This document shows, in pieces, positions 48,601-55,463 of a stretch of 55,463 nucleotides of DNA; the first letter of the stretch is position 1, and each line of letters opens with the position of its first letter. The position numbers and the translations under genes were made by a program. The notes under the pieces are model-generated. The model saw nothing but the letters and a program-made list of their open reading frames with translations. It did not search any database and was not told where the DNA came from. Source of the stretch: Branchiostoma floridae (Eukaryota > Chordata > Leptocardii > Amphioxiformes > Branchiostomatidae); NCBI RefSeq assembly GCF_000003815.2, contig NC_049981.1:30486489-30541951 (forward strand), in the 5' to 3' direction.

Positions 48601-49547
48601 CGTAATGATGGGATATCAAAACAAGACATTCTGCTGCAGTACCACAGAAAGCTGCCAGCAGCCCCACGCCCAGGTTAGCCCACATGTAGGGGGACGTCTC
48701 CATCAGGAACCAGCCAAAGTCAAACCTGCAACAACAGGAGAAATATCAAAACAAGACATTCTGCTGCAGTACCACAGAAAGCTGCCAGCAGCCCCACGCC
48801 CAGGTTAGCCCACATGTAGGGGGACATCTCCGTCAGGAACCAGCCAAAGTCAAACCTGCAACAAACATGCACAGGGGTTCAAGCGCTGCCAAACTGACCA
48901 CGCCAACAGCTCTGAGTCTGAGCTTTGGGTGTCGTGGATTGCACATTGAAATTGTGATCCGGCTGCGGTTCGGCGTGGGTTTGAATCCTGTGAGTTGGGA
49001 TGTTGTTTCTTTCTGTTCTACTCACAAACATGCAAAGGGGAAATATGACTGAGATATCAATTCAACACATTCCATTGCAGTAATAATATGAAGCATGTGC
49101 TTTATGTAGAAAGCAGCTAGTAGAAGGCCCATAATCAACCTGGCCTTTGCTTGCCAACAACATCATTTAAGTATATCTCTGTATATTTCCATCCGTTTTC
49201 AGGTCTCACTCAGTCTCTGTAGCTAGGGATAGCTTTTGAAATGGGCACACTGTAAAAATATATTTGGGCATGACAAAATATAAAAATGTACAAAAAAATA
49301 TCAGCCCTATTGATAAAGCGCCCTACTTCTAGTTAACGTTAGATAGCATTACGTTCAGAATACAGTAATTTGTTGAAGATTTAACATTTACATGTAACAT
49401 TGAATCTGCTGATCATGATGCTCAAAAGGAATGATGTCAAACCCCAACTCACCTGTACCCCTGTCCTGACAGCGCGTAGTACACACCCACAAGTATGAGG
49501 ATGAAGAAAACCGTCCCAGAGTAACCGCCGTACAAGTATAAACTCAT
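45696..49547 (-). CDS. ATP6V0B: V-type ATPase 21-kDa proteolipid subunit c'' (complete)
   Basis: Five exons on the minus strand: 49453-49547 ([14 protein letters not shown]), 48288-48403, 47097-47282, 46339-46463 and 45696-45794 (stop TAG). They total 621 nt, or 206 residues, one more than the human protein as I recall it. The sequence is very close to ATP6V0[60 protein letters not shown] (Glu96, the proton-carrying site), [27 protein letters not shown] and ILIVEIF. It forms part of the membrane Vo rotor that acidifies endosomes, lysosomes and the Golgi. The first helix region is the least conserved, as usual. Phase and GT-AG sites agree at every junction. An in-frame upstream ATG at 49691 exists but gives a non-homologous extension. 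Intron 1 holds extra copies of the first half of exon 2. Confidence 0.97.
46536..46744. mobile_element. CTGTAAATGC fold-back MITE, long copy
   Basis: It starts ctgtaaatgcagaaac and ends aaatgcatttacagt, in ATP6V0B intron 3. It shares the accgcgaac and aaattaaatccccgc phrases with the copies at 800 and 3233. Its length is intermediate, and its middle resembles the copy at 800 (gcagtaagaga, acagtgcatgg). Confidence 0.75.
47847..48168. mobile_element. Large imperfect inverted repeat in ATP6V0B intron 2
   Basis: The left arm (47847 to about 47976) includes gtacacaaaataaagcgctt, accaacaagctttcaatcag and cctaagtcacacatcc. The right arm (about 48028-48168) is its reverse complement, with a 25-bp extra stretch of cttctt repeats. 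The inner spacer is about 50 bp. It is likely a fold-back or MITE-type element. Confidence 0.8.
48404..48855 (-). repeat. Tandem copies of the 5' half of ATP6V0B exon 2 with its acceptor
   Basis: The real exon 2 starts at 48403. Identical acceptor-plus-exon starts recur at 48564, 48725 and 48855, spaced 161, 161 and 130 bp. Each copy keeps the acceptor gcag and about 62-66 bp encoding [21 protein letters not shown], then switches to repeated intron sequence (gctggcagctttctgtggta, ctgcagcagaatgtcttg). The second half of exon 2 ([11 protein letters not shown]) exists only in the authentic copy. Confidence 0.92.
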
Positions 49548-52286
49548 CTTGCCCGTTAGTGGAGCGGCGATCTGAAGGAAAAGTCCGTCAATGGTCCACG
49601 AACTGACCAACACCTGCACACTGTCCGGATGACCACTAGTCAGGTGATGATGACAGGAGACGAGGGGGAGGGGTGCAGCGACCGACGGCAAAAAAAGCCC
49701 ACCGTATCGTATTCCTGCCTTCGTATCCCTTCACAAATGCACCAAAGCTATAACAGTATTAGCTTAGTCGTGCAGTGCAGTATTTTCTGGTGTATTCTTA
49801 AACTGATGGCAGAAAACTGAGGGAAAACAGCAGAAAATCCGAAAATGTGTGGGCGAAAAGCCTTTGGATGAGAAAGCATCTAAACCAACTCGATTCTTTT
49901 CACGAGATCATTCAAAAACTATTCAGTCTTTGCAGTAAATATACGAAATATTAAATTAGTATTAATTAGGTCACTTGAAGTTAGACATTATCTGTAAATT
50001 TGGCCTGATTCCAAATCAATTTAGAAATTGCTTTTAACGTTTGGCCGCTATCAAAGGAGAAAAGGTCACGAGATTTGCCTAGTACCCCGGATGTTTGGAA
50101 TATTACAACGTTACTAATCATGTAGGGGGAAAGTCAGTCGTCAGTTTCTTTATTTTCTTTTATATATCGTATATTGTCTAATTTTTCTTATTAGTCTTAC
50201 AAAATGATATTTTATATAATTATTTATTATAAATTGAAACAAGTTAACTACTTTTAAGCAGATTTGATAGATTTATAAAATTTACACTTCCTCTAATCAA
50301 AGTAAGACAGTCTAAATAGTAGTTGCTGGCCTACTTCCTGTTTTAGCTGCCTCCAGCGGAACATCGCACTACACAGCAGCTATTCCATTTTATCTACAAG
50401 GTATGCTACTCTTAGAATGCGTTAAAGAAGGGAAGAAAAAGGCAGCCAAGATCTGTGCTATTTGCATCGTTCTTTGTCATTGTTTTGTTTCGGTGGACAA
50501 CAAGGTATCGTGTTACAGGTGCCGGGAGAGAGGGGTGTGGTGGTTTTAAATACCTCACGCTACAAATGAAGCTTATGATTGCGTCAAAATTTCCTACGCT
50601 TGAATTATTTAACGACAGGATCTGTTAGTTCATATCTTAACGTTAGACCTTAAATATTACGCAGCGCCACCCTGTTCAAATACTAGAAACAGACGGCATT
50701 ATTTCTCTGTCGTCCTAGCAACATAATTTGATATGTACAGTAGCGCACCTTTTCTTGATTTAGAGAACAATACTTGTAGAACAAAGACAACTCATTACCT
50801 TAGAATTACATGAATTGTGGATTATCAAGAAGATCCTTCTGATGTTACCGGTTTGTCAAGAAGCTATTGCAGCTTAGAAGTCCACGCGTTAAAGCTTTAA
50901 AGCCCAGCCATGCTCAGATGATGCTTTGTTTGAACAAGATAAACATTTGTTTCTTTATGTCAATTTCCTAGAATCTTTCACCACAAAACAGTCATCTAAA
51001 GCAATAGTTGACCTGTATCCACGGGGTAACCTATGTCTGTGGTATTAAGAAACAGGGTATTTAGTGATATCAAGTTAAACCACAAAATATTGCAGTTTGA
51101 AACCACCATCCATTGACTTGATGCCTCTAACGTTATTTTTATATACCGAGAATTGAAATACAACAGTAGGATAAAGGTTACCCTGTGGATAAAGGTGAAC
51201 TAGTGTTACAATGTGATCAATCATTACCAGGCCCTTAAAAATGACGTCAAAACTGTAACCACTACTCAGTACGTAAAAGTGGTCATGGAAAAGTACCCAG
51301 ATTTAATTACACCATCCTATTGTTCTATTTATAGTTGCCACACCTCTTTTTGTGAATCACAGGTAGCATACTCAGGTGACACAAGTACAATTACAACTAG
51401 AATACTCAGTCAGGTAATACAGGTGTTGCAAAGAACACATGCAAACCGTTTTTGCAGGTGTTCCCAACATGTGTTGTATGTCAGACATTGTCTTCAACTC
51501 AAGTACATCAAGTTAAGTGATGTACTGTAAATATAGATTTGACTTTTAAAGAGTGGAATTTCCACATTCAGACTCTTAGGGTTGGGGCTATATTACCTTG
51601 GGCATACAATGAGTCAGAACCACTTGTGAGTGGCTCTTAAAATTTTCACTTCAAATACTACGAACATGGAGTTGGCTCAGTTCAACTAGAACATACACTA
51701 ATATGTTTGATTATCGACTATCCTTGACCTGGAAGCATACCTCACGCTTGTACCAGAAACCCTGTCCATGATCCATGTATTAAGTGTGGCAACGGCAGTA
51801 TGTGGTGACAGGCTGTGATGTTTGACACACATGTAACAGTTACCAAGTGTACATTTGCTTTTGGATGACGATGATCACGACAGACTCCAAGACGTGTATC
51901 AGCACCAGTATGCAGAAGAGAACCATTGATGTTTTAAGGATTGTTGATTAGATTTGTCCATGTAGAGTAAGCGTATGCTTTTCTATATGTTGCATCTTTA
52001 ATGTCTATAATACATGTTATAAATAAAACACACTTATACACTTCTAGGAGTAGAAGATAGCTCGACTTGCATTGTATATTTCTAACACATTGAAACCCTT
52101 CCATTGCCAACCCATGGCACTTTTAGAAAAAAAATTTCTCAGATATCGAGCATTAGTAGCCAGTGATACTTAAGTTAGGGCAATATCTGTCTGTCTGTAT
52201 ATATAGCCGGTATAACACATCAGCTCTATATCATATTCTTATGATGTACTTTCTGAATGTAGTCTTACTTTAATTTATCTCTCCAG
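49548..52286. promoter_or_regulatory. Divergent upstream region of ATP6V0B and the annexin-like gene
   Basis: ATP6V0B starts leftward at 49547. A plausible non-coding first exon of the rightward gene ends at 50400 (tttatctacaag followed by gtatgcta), and the next exon begins at 52287. The roughly 800 bp between 49548 and 50400 probably holds both promoters; no TATA box stands out. The interval 50401-52286 would be the first intron of the right-hand gene and contains a MITE at 51004-51209. Confidence 0.45.
51004..51209. mobile_element. TTCACCTTTATCCACGGGG MITE, copy 1
   Basis: The ends tagttgacctgtatccacgg and ggataaaggtgaactagtg are inverted, with variant bases. The inside has aacagggtatttag, atatcaagtt, gcagtttgaaaccaccatcc and attgacttgatg. 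Relatives lie at 54031-54273 and 54996-55310. Confidence 0.75.
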
Positions 52287-52308
52287 GTTTGACCCAACAG
52301 CTTCAGTG

Positions 52309-55300
52309 ATGTCTTACCCTGGTGGTTACGGTGGATACCCACCTGTGAGTACGACTTTTTTTGTACACACCTAAGGCCACGCCAATTTGATTTATTGGTT
52401 TTCGGTTTTAAAAAGAAAACTTAACTTGAAAAACACAATGAGAACAAAGCCAGAGGAAAAGGTTTATGCCTTGGTGCACTCAGTTTTATAGAGTGAATAC
52501 ACACCAGGCATATTCACATTTTCCTCCATGCTTGACTCACCATCATTTGTTTCTTTTCTGAAAGCAAATGTTTCCTAAATGCGTTTTTTCTAAACGGAAT
52601 TTCAACATGCTTGAGATGCAAAAAAATGATTGGAATTGAAGCAGTAATTATCAAGGAACACATTTGAGAGATGTTTGGAAATGAAAGGATAATGACAATA
52701 GCAAAATGTAACACAATAACTATAGAACCATGGAATGAAAATATGTATGAATAAATGTAAATGGAGTGTGATCAATATTTTCACATATCCCATCAGATTC
52801 TCTATGATCTGTTTTGGATCAGTACCAAAGATCTTGCACTTACGAAGTCCTTGTCTAAGCAACTCATCCTGATATTTGCTTGCTTATTGTGCCATCAGCG
52901 GGTAATGTTGCTTTCAATAATCTCCAAGCAGATCCTACAGTAGCATAATATTGTATCAAAAGCTGGCAGAGGAGTGAAGCCAGCTTAGGAGTGTGTTTCG
53001 CTACAGGGGAAATGGACACCTCTTGACTGACTACGCTCCTTGGCCAGTTTGGTAATATCTTATACATGTACCATTGTAGGATCTACTTGGAGATGAGCTT
53101 TCAAGTCTGACAGATTCTATTATTTAACTGCTTTACTGCATCTCCGATGTCTTGCATATGTGTAATTATTGCCTACGACTGCATTTTCCCCTCCACAACT
53201 CCTAACAGGCTGGCTACCCCTCTGCTCCTGGTGGCTACCCACAACCTACAGTAAACCACTTCTTTTTTTTATCATTATTATCGTATGATTTGATTATATG
53301 AATGACATCCTCTGTGAACCCTCAAACTGATGCAAGCTTGCGAATAAAAAAAAAAAAAGTTTGGTAAAAAAAAAAAGAGCCTTCATTGTGGTCATGAAGG
53401 TTTAACAAATGAGTTAATATGAGTATGGTAACCCCAATAATAGTCTTCATTTTTGTTCTTTCACATTTCTTCTTTGACCTTTGAAATTACTTTTTTGGCA
53501 TTTCACATGTTGCAACATTTTTTATTCCAACCTATGGCATATATCTGGTCATTTTACATCTGCTTTGTATGTTTCACTGTATGGTTGAAAACTTTTTTTT
53601 TCTTTGGAAGCGTCCGAAAATTACTGCCGCACAGATGTCATCCATATAATCAAATCAACATTGCCTTATGATTGTATGATTTGCATTGGCCTCACCAATT
53701 TGATGCCTTGGTTATAGGATATTAGAAGGAAAGGGTTGAACAATTCAACCGAGAAATAGAAATTACATTGCATGGATGTAGAATTGTCTGACTCTAATTT
53801 TATAGTCCACTTCTTGCAATTAATGTCATTGATTTTTATGGAATAAATATCACAATGTATTCCATGGGTGGTGTGCTGCATTTTATGGCAGCTCTGTTGC
53901 ATTATACCGGCTTCATTGATTTGTGAGGATTGACTGAGCTGCAAAAATCTTTGGAGAAATTTTCTTAAATGAGTTTAGACAGATGTGGAAACCAACACAT
54001 TGAATTGGTGTGGGTTTGATAACTCAATATTAACGCTAGTTCACCTTTATCCACGGGGTAACCTACTAGTATATCTGTCGTTTATGAAAGCAGAGTATTG
54101 AGGGATATCAAGTAAACGGACAGTGTTTTCAAATTGCAGTATTTTGAAAATATTGCAAGTTGAAACCACCGTCTGTTTTCTTGATACCCCTAAATACCCT
54201 GCTTTTATAAGCAACAGTTATACATGTACATGTACATGTAGGTTATCTCACAGGTAAAGGTGAACTAGCGTTACTTCTGGCTACTGCAATCTTATATCAA
54301 AACTACATATCATTATGAGAATCATAAAGTTTTATAGAAATTAGGAGCCCATCATAATATATTATTAAAAATGCAAGTGATAATTGTTCTGACAGATTCT
54401 ATAAGACGTAGGACATAGTTCATGAGACAATGTGTTTAATATCTTATCATGTAACATAGCAGCAAAGTCAGTTGTGCATGTAGATTGTTAACGGTCATCA
54501 TATTCCCACTCACAGCAAGGGTACCCCCCTGCCCCTGGCGGATACCCCCCTGCCAACCCCTATGGCGGCCCCCCTCCCTCCTCAGGCCCCCCGCCCCCTC
54601 CAGGACAAGGATTTGCAGGAGGTAAGTGTGGCAGTGGCATTTCTTTTGACTAAAACTTTTTAGTAAATACTAAAAGAAAGGCTTCTGCAAAATATTTGTT
54701 CTCCTAGGAATAAAGACCTTTTATTTCTTTTACTGTAACAGTAGTTGTTGCCTATATTTTACATATTTTCTTTTTATAAGATCTAATTTTTGGGTGCTAA
54801 TTATGCATACAAATTCAATTTTTTTTCTCTGAAAATCTACTCTGTTCTCTGATTTCTTTCCTCCATGTTATAAACCACACAATTCCTTTCCTTCATGTTG
54901 TAAATTATGTACACAAGGATAATTCAATTCAAACGTTATTTTCCTAGGTACACCACTCTATTTATTTCTTTACCAGTAAGATATGGTTGTGTAAGGCTAG
55001 TTAACCTTCATCTGCGGGGTAAACTATAAAAGCAGTATTTAGGAATATGCCAAATAGCAATTACTCAAGCAACTGGATATGATTTTAAGTAATTGCTTTA
55101 TTAATTGCTATTTGACGTATCTTATTACCTGGATGTCTAACCTTCATCGAAGTATTTTGAAATATGAAGTCTACAGACGGTGGTTTCAAATTGCAATTTT
55201 TATAGAATATAGCTGCAGTTTGAAACCACTGTCCATTGACTTGATATCCACAAGTACCCTGTTTTTAAAAACAACGGATATAGGTTACCCCACAGATAAA

Positions 55301-55463
55301 GGTGAACTTGCATCTCCTAGGAAAGTGTCATTATTGAATTGATTCACCCATCTGATGACACTATTTACACGAGTATTGTTAGATTTTTTTTTAACCTTTT
55401 TATTTTCCCCTGTTTTACAGGCTACCCCCCTGCTGGTGGCTACCCCCCTGCTGGTGGTACCCC
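52309..55463 (+). CDS. Gly/Pro/Tyr-rich N-terminus, annexin A7/A11-like or penta-EF-hand (partial)
   Basis: Exon with ATG at 52309 (exon 52287-52344; MSYPGGYGGYPP), then 53209-53250 (AGYPSAPGGYPQPT), 54516-54621 (QGYPPAPGGYPPANPYGGP, ending PPGQGFAGG) and 55421-55463, which continues beyond the window. All junctions are GT-AG with consistent frame. A MSYPG start followed by GYPPAPGG repeats on several short exons is typical of annexin A7 and A11. Those proteins use this low-complexity tail to bind ALG-2 or form condensates, ahead of four annexin repeats binding calcium and phospholipid. ALG-2, sorcin and peflin have similar tails, so the identity is not settled here; the core domain lies off the right edge. 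From memory, human ANXA11 and DYDC1/2 are near neighbours on 10q22-23, which would fit an annexin in this window. Confidence 0.6.
52921..53093 (-). mobile_element. CTCCAAGCAGATCC MITE, copy 2 (inverted)
   Basis: It is the reverse-oriented relative of 43288-43393: tctccaagcagatcctacag, gtatcaaaagctggcagagg, ccagcttaggagtgtgtttc and an end reading ggatctacttggaga. It contains an additional 60 bp or so after ttcgctacagg. It lies 115 bp upstream of an annexin-like exon. Confidence 0.8.
54031..54273. mobile_element. TTCACCTTTATCCACGGGG MITE, copy 2 (intact ends)
   Basis: The left end taacgctagttcacctttat is matched by the right end aaaggtgaactagcgtta, a perfect terminal inverted repeat of 17-18 bp. 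Internal sub-palindromes pair gaaaccaccgtctg with cggacagtg-type sequence. Confidence 0.85.
54996..55310. mobile_element. TTCACCTTTATCCACGGGG MITE, copy 3, with nested element
   Basis: The ends are gctagttaaccttcatctgc on the left and acagataaaggtgaacttg on the right. Between about 55045 and 55145 it is interrupted by the element agcaattactcaagcaactg through cctggatgtctaaccttcat. The remaining inside matches the other two copies (gtttgaaaccactgtccatt, gacttgatat). Confidence 0.75.

Noticed and set aside
49453-49691. Longer ATP6V0B start at 49691
   Set aside because: The extra N-terminus has no resemblance to the family. The start at 49547 gives the normal length of about 205 residues.

Overview
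The window is animal nuclear DNA, most likely from an amphioxus (Branchiostoma) or close relative. Its genes are split into many short exons with GT-AG introns, their products look like vertebrate orthologues, and the introns carry many short fold-back repeats. Species is inferred from gene content and repeat style; no database was searched. Five N runs (11305-11439, 14846-14945, 17664-17763, 24108-24207, 28973-29072) divide the scaffold into contigs.

Layout from left to right. 321-2238 (+): 3' end of USP39, a tri-snRNP splicing factor. 3543-11675 (-): complete RBM22, another spliceosome protein, convergent with USP39. 12791-14636 (+): a small DPY30-domain (DYDC1/2-like) protein, head-to-head with RBM22. 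14946-17663: a gene-poor contig with two nearly identical 632-bp direct repeats, ending in a 365-bp satellite unit. 17764-24107 (-): the middle of an organic anion transporter (SLCO/OATP) gene without its first and last exons. 24208-28972: no gene seen. 29073-33065: about eleven tandem 364/365-bp satellite units, followed by a 300-bp TG/CG microsatellite. 33525-37995 (-): complete PAQR3-like seven-helix protein. 39247-41043 (-): a two-exon rhodopsin-class orphan GPCR. 45696-49547 (-): complete ATP6V0B, the V-ATPase c'' proteolipid. 52309-55463 (+): start of a gene for a Gly/Pro/Tyr-rich N-terminus of the annexin A7/A11 or penta-EF-hand type, running off the end.

The genes do not form one pathway. 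USP39 and RBM22 both serve the spliceosome. The SLCO, PAQR3-like, GPCR and ATP6V0B products are unrelated membrane proteins.

Points most worth a second look: (1) the satellite sequence stopping at 17663 resumes in exact phase at 29073, so the two contigs between them (17764-28972) may be misplaced; (2) in three separate genes (RBM22, ATP6V0B, DYDC-like) an exon piece has been tandemly copied together with adjacent intron, in two cases making a series of decoy 3' splice sites; (3) a GC-AG intron joins the two GPCR exons, and that receptor has altered DRY and NPxxY motifs; (4) there are many fold-back elements, two of them with other elements nested inside.
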